Assembly (NCBI GenBank): GCA_946481475.1
Contig: CAMLOB010000213.1
Coordinates: 1-6,775, forward strand
Direction: 5' to 3'
Origin: an uncultured Chlorobiota bacterium
GTDB taxonomy: Bacteria > Bacteroidota > Kapaibacteriia > OLB7
Length of the DNA: 6,775 nucleotides
The notes beneath the pieces are model-generated. The model saw only the letters and a program-made list of their open reading frames with translations, was not told the origin of the DNA and did no database searches. The translations under genes were made by a program, and so were the position numbers. Below are positions 1 to 5,539 of the stretch, in pieces; within the stretch, counting starts at the first letter, position 1; the number at the start of each line of letters is the position of its first letter.

Positions 1-1
1 G

Positions 2-685
2 CTCCTGAATATCATCCGTTCGGCAAGCGATCCGGACGAGGCCGAACGGGCTTACTGGTACCACGTCGGCACGGCCGAATACCGGGGGGGGAATTACGAG
101 GCGGCCCGGAATTGCTACGAGCGGATTCTGGAGATCGACCGGTATGATCCCCACGCAAAGCTTGGCCTGGCCTCGATGCACCTTCTCCTCGGCAATCCCG
201 CACCCGCACGGGAGTTTTATCTGGAACTTCTGGAGAGACCGAAGCTCAGCGCCGAGGACCGGGCTTCTCTTCTGAACGAGATCGCCTTCGCCGACCTGCT
301 GACCGGCGATAACGCCCTTCTCGATGAAGCCGACCGGTTCTCTGAAGAGGCTCTTCGATTCAGTCCGCAGGAAGGGATTTTCAATGGGACGCGGGGAGGT
401 GTGCTGATGCTGCGGGGCGAGATCGAGGTCGGACTCCTCTTCCTCCGCAAAGCGGTCGATCTGACGGTTCGTCCGCAAGACAGAGGGATCGATCTCCTCT
501 TTATCGCATACGGAGAATATCTTTCAGGGAATCCCGAAGAGGAAGCGGCGGCCCGTGAAGAGGGGGAGCGGCTTGCAGGAGAGCATCGGCTGGCCGTAAC
601 GGTTCGGGAATTTCTCGAACGCAAGAGACAAGCGTCCGCATTCGCAGCGATACGGACGACAACCGATGCTCCGCAGATCCGGTAG
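2..685 (+). CDS. TPR-repeat protein, C-terminal part (5' partial)
   Basis: The reading frame is open from base 2 to the TAG at 683-685, giving 227 visible residues. The internal ATG at 176 falls in the middle of a helical repeat, so it is not the real start; the gene begins upstream of the window. Residues about 18-51 form a good tetratricopeptide repeat (WYHVGTAEYRGGNYEAARNC, then YERILEID and P50), with a second repeat at about 52-85 and weaker helical repeats after it. A later stretch (EADRFSEEAL, then GTRGGVLMLRGEIEVGL) resembles, from memory, TPR tails attached to membrane proteases in other bacteria. That is only a suggestion, because no catalytic domain is in view. TPRs normally mediate protein-protein contacts. 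The final segment, from about residue 180, is charged and then loses the repeat pattern. The gene converges on the DUF3078 gene with 9 bases between stop codons. The TPR call is firm; the full-length function is unknown. Confidence 0.85.
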   Translation, partial: LLNIIRSASDPDEAERAYWYHVGTAEYRGGNYEAARNCYERILEIDRYDPHAKLGLASMHLLLGNPAPAREFYLELLERPKLSAEDRASLLNEIAFADLLTGDNALLDEADRFSEEALRFSPQEGIFNGTRGGVLMLRGEIEVGLLFLRKAVDLTVRPQDRGIDLLFIAYGEYLSGNPEEEAAAREEGERLAGEHRLAVTVREFLERKRQASAFAAIRTTTDAPQIR

Positions 686-696
686 CAACCGGGATC
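676..696. terminator. Possible bidirectional hairpin over two convergent stop codons
   Basis: GATCCGGT (676-683) can pair with ACCGGGATC (688-696) as an 8-bp stem with one bulged G and a 4-base AGCA loop. The stem contains the TAG of the plus-strand TPR gene and reaches into the TGA of the minus-strand DUF3078 gene. There is no T-tract on either side, so it is not a classical intrinsic terminator. It may slow both polymerases, protect 3' ends, or be chance. It is the only structure seen between these convergent genes. Confidence 0.35.
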
Positions 697-1609
697 AGAG
701 CTTGTAGCCGAAACCGATGTTGAGCGCCTCCTTGATCTGTGTGGCCGGACCGGCCGTTCCGTCATCCCGCGTGACGTCCACATGTTCGTCGTAGATCACG
801 TCGAAGCTGACACTGGTGGTGATGTAATCGTTCACCTTCATGGCAAGGAGCGTTTCCCAGTTCACCACAACGGTGGTGATATCCTCATACGGGGCAAACA
901 GATTCAGCTTCGAGCCGAGCGTGACGTTCTCCATGATCTCGTTCCGGAACTGCAGGCGAGAGAGAATACCCAGTTCGCTCTCCAGCTTCTCTCCGGGGTC
1001 GACCCCGAAGGCCCCGGCGGCCGACAACGCATCGTCGAGCACGATGACGAGTCGGTTGGAGACCGGGGCCAGCAGGAACTCGAAATATTCTTTCGGCTTC
1101 CAGGTGATGCCGAGACCGAGATTCAGGTAGCCGGGGGCGAGGAATGTGGAGATGCGGGCCGGCTCTCCGGTTATCGAATCGATCTGCTCGTAGTCGAGTC
1201 CCTCGGTGAACTGCGTCCGGAAATCGAGAAGTGCGGAATAGAGGAGCGTGGCGGTTGCGTTGTGATCGAACTTCGAGAAAAGGGTCAGCTTGTCGTCGCT
1301 TTTGCGGAAGCCCAGATCGCCGACCTTCGTGAACCCGTAGCCCGCACCGAGTTCGTTCGCCCAGTGAGACTCACCCTGATCGTAATTGCTGACAAGGGAA
1401 AGAACGCTGCCGACGGCAAATGTGTTCTCCCCTCCGCCGGCCCAGTTCGAGAGGGCGACCTGATTGAAGTTGATCCCGACGTTCCCGCCGGTGGTCCAGG
1501 CTTCAAGGGTATCGGAGCCGGTCGCCGTATCGGCATCCTGTGCGGCAAGACCCGTTGCCCAGATGAAAAGGATGCCCGAAAAAAGAGAGCGGATTGCCGG
1601 TACATGCAT
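695..1609 (-). CDS. DUF3078 family outer-membrane protein
   Basis: The product is 304 residues, near the usual length of the family. An N-terminal signal peptide is visible: a short start, hydrophobic core LFSGILFIWATGLAA at residues 9-23, and probable cleavage before Q24, giving the N-terminal Gln often seen in exported FCB proteins. The mature part opens with the family's hallmark block: W38, GG41-42, NFNQ 47-50 and SNWAGGGEN 54-62. Alternating hydrophobic and aromatic strands follow, with a YDEHVDV segment and a terminal GFGYKL, as expected for a small outer-membrane beta-barrel. The family is found mainly in the Bacteroidota and relatives; its function is unknown, and a channel or structural role is only inference. 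The start is fixed by a strong ribosome binding site 8 bases upstream. It is probably transcribed alone: a 227-base gap separates it from the upstream minus-strand TPR gene. A long opposite-strand reading frame across this gene is a mirror of its codon use. Confidence 0.88.
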   Translation of the reverse strand: MHVPAIRSLFSGILFIWATGLAAQDADTATGSDTLEAWTTGGNVGINFNQVALSNWAGGGENTFAVGSVLSLVSNYDQGESHWANELGAGYGFTKVGDLGFRKSDDKLTLFSKFDHNATATLLYSALLDFRTQFTEGLDYEQIDSITGEPARISTFLAPGYLNLGLGITWKPKEYFEFLLAPVSNRLVIVLDDALSAAGAFGVDPGEKLESELGILSRLQFRNEIMENVTLGSKLNLFAPYEDITTVVVNWETLLAMKVNDYITTSVSFDVIYDEHVDVTRDDGTAGPATQIKEALNIGFGYKL

Positions 1610-1836
1610 AAAAAGTTCCTCCCGTAAACGTCGTGTGAATACTGAAGCGGGAAGATAAGAAGAGCGATAATGTCCGGGGAATTCCGAAACGGTACACCAT
1701 GCTCGAAAAGCAAAGCAGAAAATACGGCCACCAAGCTTCGCGGTGCATCCCGGTTTCCCGGCAATCCCCTTTCTCTCAACTATCCTGAAAAAGCGACCCT
1801 CCAGGTCTCGACAACATCACGACCGGAAAAGAGGGC
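1610..1836. other. Intergenic spacer between the TPR and DUF3078 genes
   Basis: This 227-base gap should hold the 3' end of the GrpB/GNAT/TPR transcript and the promoter of the DUF3078 gene, both on the minus strand. Apart from the ribosome binding site I find no convincing -35/-10 pair and no TAnnTTTG element. At the left-reading 3' end of the TPR gene a 4-bp GAGG/CCTC stem followed by TTTT (around 1826-1848) is too weak to call a terminator. The reading frames crossing the gap have no repeat, motif or start-site support and are not called as genes. Confidence 0.5.
1616..1623 (-). promoter_or_regulatory. Strong Shine-Dalgarno site of the DUF3078 gene
   Basis: The minus strand reads GGGAGGAA, and its GGAGG core lies 8 bases before the ATG at 1609. 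This is an almost ideal anti-16S match. It settles the start codon. Classical Bacteroidetes tend to lack such sites, so it also informs on lineage. Confidence 0.8.
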
Positions 1837-2733
1837 TCAGAGTCCTCCCAATTCCTTCAGCCGCTCCAGCCGTTCCCCCTCGTTCTTCACCAGCCAGGAG
1901 TCGTTCGACAGTTCTTCGTATGCAGCGGCAAAATAGGGGACGGCTTCTTCGGTCCGCTCAAGAGCCAGCAGACACTCGGCAATCTCTTCAAAGACATATC
2001 CGCTCTTCTGCTCTTCTTCAGCATAGATTTTCTCCAACTCCCGCTGTTCGGTCAGCGCTTCCTCCACCATACCGCATCCGCGCTTTGCACGGGCGACCGC
2101 CCAGCGGGCAATGCGGAGCGGACGGTCGGGACTGCCTCGCTCGGTATGCCAGTCGAGAGATTTCCGGTAATACTCGAGTGCCTTTTCAGGTTCTCCTTTT
2201 TCGAGAAAGGTGACGCCGAGATTGTTGTAGAGGGAACCGAGCCAGAGTCGGGCACTTTCGTCCGGTGACCGTTCGGCAAACTCCAGGGCCTGCAGGTTCC
2301 AGCGAACTCCCTCATCCGGCGACTCGATGATCCCCATCATGTGGGCGGCATCAACCGCAAGCCGATCCTCTCCCCCTTCCGACCCGATCTTCCACGCCTC
2401 CAGAAAAAGAGGACGGGCCAGTTCCGGTTTACCGGAAGAATTCCATGTCCGTCCCCGTTCCAGCAGATAACGCATCCGGGGACGGAGACTTTCCTCGGGA
2501 GAGTAGGCATTGAGCAGAACTTCCGCTTCATCCAGCAGTGTGTGGGCGTGATAGAACTCACCCCGCAAACCGTACGTTCGGGCCATCTGGGTCAGCAATT
2601 CGATGTGAAAGCGCAGATCACTCCGCGCCTCCGGAAGGAGTTCGCGGAATCGCTCCCCGGTTCCGGCAGGATCGCCGAAATCCCAGAGGCGCGTGAAGTT
2701 CTCGACGGTAATCGGTTCGGTCTGTGCATTCAT
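1837..2733 (-). CDS. TPR-repeat protein, probably cytoplasmic
   Basis: The product is 298 residues with no signal peptide or membrane segment. It is built almost wholly of helical repeats. The clearest TPR is at about 167-200 (YNNLGVTFLEKGEPEKALEY, then YRKSLDWH). Others lie at about 46-77 (ARTYGLRGEFYHAHTLLDEA), 87-120, 126-158, 206-238 and 246-279 (EEAVPYFAAAYEEL). Such solenoids usually act as scaffolds or peptide-binding sensors; no catalytic domain is present. It is the last gene of the minus-strand set: only 14 bases separate its ATG from the TAA of the GNAT gene, so co-transcription is very likely. No strong Shine-Dalgarno is visible before its ATG, which fits translation coupled to the upstream gene. 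The partner and role are unknown. The TPR assignment is firm; the repeat boundaries are approximate. Confidence 0.85.
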   Translation of the reverse strand: MNAQTEPITVENFTRLWDFGDPAGTGERFRELLPEARSDLRFHIELLTQMARTYGLRGEFYHAHTLLDEAEVLLNAYSPEESLRPRMRYLLERGRTWNSSGKPELARPLFLEAWKIGSEGGEDRLAVDAAHMMGIIESPDEGVRWNLQALEFAERSPDESARLWLGSLYNNLGVTFLEKGEPEKALEYYRKSLDWHTERGSPDRPLRIARWAVARAKRGCGMVEEALTEQRELEKIYAEEEQKSGYVFEEIAECLLALERTEEAVPYFAAAYEELSNDSWLVKNEGERLERLKELGGL

Positions 2734-2747
2734 GTTCTTGTCGATGA

Positions 2748-3263
2748 TTAATCCCGGAACGATTCGATAATTGCAAAACCCAGAGTTGAGAAAAGGCGTT
2801 CCGACGGAACGTTCCCGTCGGTGACCACCGCACGGACTGTCGGTTCTCCGGCATCGTTCATTCGCTTCAACACATCGGTCAGAAGATATCGGGCAAGTCC
2901 TCTCCCTTTCATCGCCGGATCGGTCATGACGAAGGCAATCAGGGGTAATCCCGATTTTCCCCAGCGGGTGACCAGCACAGCCGAGACCGCGTTTCCGGAT
3001 TCATTCAGGCAAATGCAGGAGAGATCGAGCAACGGCTTGCCGTATTCTCCCTTCAAATAGTGTTCCACTTCGGTCACGGCCTCTTCCATCAGACCGTTCC
3101 CGTCGTCGATTGTTCCGGCGTAGGCATTGAGCATCAAGGAAGCGAGAGATTCGGCATCATCGATTTCCGGGATGCGCACATGCGACGTAGCATCGGGAAG
3201 ATCGGGAACCGGCCGGAGAGACCGGTCCGAAAGGTCAAGAGCGTAGATATGCCGTAGGGACAT
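2748..3263 (-). CDS. GNAT-family N-acetyltransferase
   Basis: The product is 171 residues, a normal length for a single-domain GCN5-related acetyltransferase, which moves the acetyl group of acetyl-CoA to an amine. The acetyl-CoA loop (motif A) is seen at about 108-128 as LIAFVMTDPAMKGRGLARYL: a beta-strand, then D115-P116, then the K-G-R-G pyrophosphate-binding turn at 119-122 (usually R-G-x-G), then a helix. Motif B follows as N151-V-P-S-E-R-L-F and LGF 161-163, the usual Asn and LGF ending. The N-terminal part (about 1-35) is less typical; DDAESLASLMLNAYAG looks like the usual helix alpha-1/alpha-2 region. The substrate cannot be told from the sequence. It lies 50 bases after the GrpB-like gene and 14 bases before the TPR gene in the same direction, so an operon is likely. 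The ribosome binding site is weak. Confidence 0.85.
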   Translation of the reverse strand: MSLRHIYALDLSDRSLRPVPDLPDATSHVRIPEIDDAESLASLMLNAYAGTIDDGNGLMEEAVTEVEHYLKGEYGKPLLDLSCICLNESGNAVSAVLVTRWGKSGLPLIAFVMTDPAMKGRGLARYLLTDVLKRMNDAGEPTVRAVVTDGNVPSERLFSTLGFAIIESFRD

Positions 3264-3313
3264 TGCTTTTCGAGAATGGTTCCTGTTTCCTGCTCGGTTA
3301 GCCCTCTCCCGCC

Positions 3314-3868
3314 TTACGCTCCGGACTTCCAGCGACGGATTTCCTTTGATATCGATTCCAGGAAAGGGGTCTTGGCCTTCTGATAATCCTCTCCTCCGGT
3401 TTCCCCTTCGGCAACCGCCCGTTGTTTGACTTCATCATAGGCCCGGGCCGTCTCCGGATGGGTACGCATATAATCACGAAAAGCAATCCAATCCTGATAG
3501 ACCCCGGATTCAGAGGGGAGAAGATAGAGAAGAATCGGATATCGTTTCTCATGATAGTCTATCCGGCCGACCAGCAGGGGAAGATAGTGAGGGAAGGGAC
3601 TCTCCTGAAAACCGAGAGTGCAGAGTTTCCGGCGTATGCAGGGGATCTCCTCTGCATCGACGGGAACCGCCACATCCAGCACATTACGCCCCCCCATTCC
3701 GGGAATGGAACTGCTGCCGATATGCTCGACGACAACTGCTCCTGCAGCCTTCTGCACCAGTTGTTTTACCTGCCGGAAGACCTCCGGCAACGCCGGATCG
3801 TACGGCTGGTAATCAACGAGATATTCCCGGTCTTCTTCGGCTTCCCGAAACTTCAGTACAGGCTGCAT
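3314..3868 (-). CDS. GrpB family protein (UPF0157, nucleotidyltransferase-like fold)
   Basis: The product is 184 residues, typical for the GrpB/UPF0157 family (PF04229). The signature is at 48-68: EHIGSSSIPGMGG, followed by RNVLDVAV, matching the family pattern H-x-GS-x-S-x-PG ... x-x-D. It is preceded by the usual YDPALPEVF segment at 23-31. The C-terminal block is also present: WIAFRDYMRTHPETARAYDE (127-146) and a late DYQKAKTPFLESI, matching the family's FRDYLR...Y...K...K pattern. The fold is related to nucleotidyltransferases, and the Gly-Ser plus Asp residues are the expected active-site elements, but the biochemical activity of the family is not established. It is the first gene of the minus-strand set, 50 bases upstream of the GNAT gene. 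A purine-rich GGAAGAGGGTGG sits directly before the ATG and may serve as its ribosome binding site. Despite the name it is unrelated to the GrpE chaperone factor. Confidence 0.88.
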   Translation of the reverse strand: MQPVLKFREAEEDREYLVDYQPYDPALPEVFRQVKQLVQKAAGAVVVEHIGSSSIPGMGGRNVLDVAVPVDAEEIPCIRRKLCTLGFQESPFPHYLPLLVGRIDYHEKRYPILLYLLPSESGVYQDWIAFRDYMRTHPETARAYDEVKQRAVAEGETGGEDYQKAKTPFLESISKEIRRWKSGA

Positions 3869-4058
3869 CCACCCTCTTCCGTATTGATAAGCATGTCACG
3901 CTCTTTTTTCCTCTCTCAGTTCAGAACCCGGGCACAGGCACGCAGGGAGAGACAAGATCATCAGGCTCGACCGTGTATCGCAACAACCACAGGTGCGAAA
4001 GGACGGGTTCGGGGAGCATTCCCCCGGCTTTTACAAATCGGTGGTGCGACTCCGGAAC

Positions 4059-4068
4059 GAATATATTC
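4059..4068. repeat. 10-base AT-rich palindrome in the divergent spacer
   Basis: GAATATATTC is its own reverse complement. It lies roughly in the middle of the divergent intergenic region and offers a TATATT -10-like box on each strand. It could be an operator half-site, overlapping divergent promoters or chance; no -35 partner is evident on either strand. Confidence 0.3.
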
Positions 4069-4178
4069 CTAATCATTTTTCTTGCCCCGTTTTTTTTTCT
4101 TCCCGGTAAACCTTCCCCGATTCATTTGTCCCTCCCCCCGTTCGTCCATTCACGTATTCATGTACCAGTAAACCGCAC

Positions 4179-4182
4179 GAGG
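4179..4182 (+). promoter_or_regulatory. Ribosome binding site of the propeller gene
   Basis: GAGG lies 6 bases before the ATG at 4189 and only 3 bases before the adjacent ATG at 4186. The spacing favours 4189. The two starts differ by one Met and the choice does not affect the signal peptide. Confidence 0.55.
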
Positions 4183-4188
4183 CTTATG

Positions 4189-5463
4189 ATGAAACGCTCG
4201 ACGATTCTGCTCCTGCTTGGATGTACACTTCTCACCTTCGGCTACACCAGAGACCACACCGGCTCGTTCGTCTCGAAAATCTATCTGCACGGCACCACAC
4301 TGATCCGTACGACGCCCGGCGTCGACATTCGCTTCTACGACCTGAGCAATCCGGCAAACGTACGCGAATCGGGTTCGATCGCAATCGACGGCAACAGCGA
4401 CGTCGCCGCCTACAACACGACAATGTATGCCGATCAGGAACATGATCTGGTCGTCTTCGATATTTCCGACCCCGCTCAGCCCCGCCCGATCGACACGATC
4501 CCCGACATCTTCTTCCGATCCGGAACCGAGATCGCAAATCAGTTGAACGGCTGGAACGGAGCCAACGAGTTCGGCGGAGCCGGCGGATGCGGAACGGAGG
4601 GATGCGAAGTGAGTGATGAACCGGTCGATCCGGAGTTCAGCGATCCGTGGGAAAGTACGTGGGGAAGCGGTTCGATGAACGACTACCAACCCCTCAGCTA
4701 CAGCGGCAGCTCGGTCGGCATCGCAAATGCCGCGGCAAACACTTCGGGTTCCTCCACCGGCTCTTCCTCCCCTTCATCAACTTCAGGTTCGGGTGTCGGC
4801 GGACAGCAGCGCGAAGGGACGGGAGGCTCGCTCGCCCGATTCATCATCGCCGCCAAACGACTCTACTGCATCGACAACAAGGATCTGGTCGTCTTCGATA
4901 TCTCCAACCCTTCGGCCCCGGTCTTCCTGACACGGACAGAGGTAAGTCAGGATATCGAGACGATTTTCTATGCGAAGTACCATCTCTTTATCGGGGGACA
5001 ACAGGGAGTCTATATCTATGATGTGGAGGACAATATCGATCCGCAGTATCGCGGGGAGTTCCAGCACGCCGAGCGATGCGATCCGGTTGTGGTCGACGGC
5101 GATCGGGCCTACGTCACGCTCCGGGGAAATTCAGCTTGCGGCGGATGGAGGAGCCAGATGGATATTCTGGATGTGAGCGATGTAAAACACCCCCGCCTGC
5201 TCAAGACGTACGAAGGGGTCAACAGTCCGTACGGGCTGGCGGTCCGCGACGGCATCGCCATCGTCAGCGACGGACAGTCGGGTCTGCGGATACTGGACGT
5301 GAAGGACGAGGACCGGATCCGGGAGTGCGGCCGGGTGACCGGCATCACGCCGTTCGATGTGATCTGGCAGGGGGACATGCTGATCGTAACCGCAAAGGAA
5401 GGATTCTTTCTTTATGATGCGAGCGATCCGTGCAACCCGAAGAAATACTCGCAGTTATTCTGA
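4189..5463 (+). CDS. Exported LVIVD-repeat seven-blade beta-propeller protein
   Basis: The product is 424 residues. It starts with an export signal: MKRS, then hydrophobic STILLLLGCTLLTFGY. The LLGC at 9-12 could be a lipobox with C12 lipidated, but the hydrophobic run goes past it, so ordinary signal peptidase cleavage near residue 20 is also possible. Seven LVIVD-type repeats follow, each ending in a D-[ILVA]-x-[DN] turn: about 46-55 (DIRFYDLSNP), 86-95 (DLVVFDISDP), 232-241 (DLVVFDISNP), 274-284 (VYIYDVEDNID), 324-335 (MDILDVSDVKHP), 365-374 (GLRILDVKDE) and 405-414 (GFFLYDASDP). Seven is the count for a closed propeller. Between blades 2 and 3 lies an insert of about 105 residues ending in a Ser/Gly-rich stretch (about 172-205) and a GTGGSLARF junction that I recall as conserved in FCB members. 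C297 and C317 in blades 4 and 5 may form a disulfide. It probably acts in the periplasm or on the cell surface; its ligand is unknown. It is probably a single-gene transcript ending at the downstream hairpin. Confidence 0.85.
   Translation: MKRSTILLLLGCTLLTFGYTRDHTGSFVSKIYLHGTTLIRTTPGVDIRFYDLSNPANVRESGSIAIDGNSDVAAYNTTMYADQEHDLVVFDISDPAQPRPIDTIPDIFFRSGTEIANQLNGWNGANEFGGAGGCGTEGCEVSDEPVDPEFSDPWESTWGSGSMNDYQPLSYSGSSVGIANAAANTSGSSTGSSSPSSTSGSGVGGQQREGTGGSLARFIIAAKRLYCIDNKDLVVFDISNPSAPVFLTRTEVSQDIETIFYAKYHLFIGGQQGVYIYDVEDNIDPQYRGEFQHAERCDPVVVDGDRAYVTLRGNSACGGWRSQMDILDVSDVKHPRLLKTYEGVNSPYGLAVRDGIAIVSDGQSGLRILDVKDEDRIRECGRVTGITPFDVIWQGDMLIVTAKEGFFLYDASDPCNPKKYSQLF
4444..4463 (+). repeat. 20-base direct repeat, copy 1 (propeller blade 2)
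   Basis: GATCTGGTCGTCTTCGATAT is identical to the sequence at 4882-4901. It encodes DLVVFDI of blade 2; the similarity weakens directly after it (TTCCGACCCC here, CTCCAACCCT there). Confidence 0.9.
4882..4901 (+). repeat. 20-base direct repeat, copy 2 (propeller blade 3)
   Basis: This is the second identical copy of the sequence at 4444-4463, encoding DLVVFDI of blade 3. The copies are 438 bases apart and flank the insert of the propeller gene. Confidence 0.9.
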
Positions 5464-5482
5464 TCCGACGTCCGACGAAGTT

Positions 5483-5519
5483 TCAAGCCCCGGCCGACCG
5501 AGCCGGGGCTTGACGTTTT
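5483..5519. terminator. Bidirectional intrinsic terminator
   Basis: TCAAGCCCCGGC (5483-5494) pairs perfectly with GCCGGGGCTTGA (5502-5513): a 12-bp GC-rich stem with a 7-base CGACCGA loop. On the plus strand it is followed by a short T-tract (TTTT at 5516-5519), as expected for ending the propeller transcript 20 bases after its stop. On the minus strand it lies directly downstream of the polyferredoxin gene, followed by AACTT, a poorer tail. The convergent arrangement fits a shared terminator that works best in the plus direction. Confidence 0.85.
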
Positions 5520-5539
5520 CAGCCATGAATCGCCCGTTA

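Larger units (their letters stand above)
3869..4188. other. Divergent intergenic region, GrpB-like gene to propeller gene
   Basis: This stretch of about 320 bases lies between two genes pointing apart and should hold both promoters. What can be seen: a GGGGA-gcat-TCCCC hairpin at 4011-4024; a perfect 10-base palindrome GAATATATTC at 4059-4068, which gives a TATATT box on both strands; a T9 tract at 4090-4098 within a pyrimidine-rich run; and the element TTCATTTG at 4121-4128, one base off the Bacteroidota TAnnTTTG motif. None of these has a correctly spaced -35 or -33 partner that I can defend. The plus-strand frame leading into the propeller is open through part of this region, but the peptide it would encode has no signal-peptide logic or similarity, so I treat it as non-coding. 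Confidence 0.5.

Noticed and set aside
217..783. Minus-strand open frame (188 codons) opposite the first TPR gene
   Set aside because: Its product is Arg/Ser-rich low-complexity sequence typical of a shadow frame, and it runs across the stop codons of two well-supported genes.
782..1627. Long plus-strand open frame (281 codons) opposite the DUF3078 gene
   Set aside because: It mirrors the DUF3078 gene, which has a signal peptide, family motifs and a strong ribosome binding site. The opposite frame has none of these; GC-rich codon use commonly leaves the antisense frame open.
1826..1848. Intrinsic terminator at the end of the minus-strand TPR gene
   Set aside because: Only a 4-bp GAGG/CCTC stem with a 9-base loop precedes TTTT, too weak to call.
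3935..4050. tRNA-like gene in the divergent spacer (GGTTCG near 4006-4011)
   Set aside because: The T-arm-like bases do not sit in a cloverleaf; no acceptor stem or anticodon arm can be drawn around them.
3422..4072. Plus-strand open frame (216 codons) opposite the GrpB-like gene
   Set aside because: The minus-strand frame carries all GrpB family motifs; the plus-strand product shows no recognisable domain.
4121..4128. Bacteroidota-type -7 promoter element (TTCATTTG) before the propeller gene
   Set aside because: It differs from TAnnTTTG at a fixed position, and there is no TTG at the -33 distance.
3973..4188. N-terminal extension of the propeller gene from an ATG at 3973
   Set aside because: The extension would put 72 residues of unusual composition in front of a good signal peptide, whereas the ATG at 4189 has a GAGG at correct spacing.
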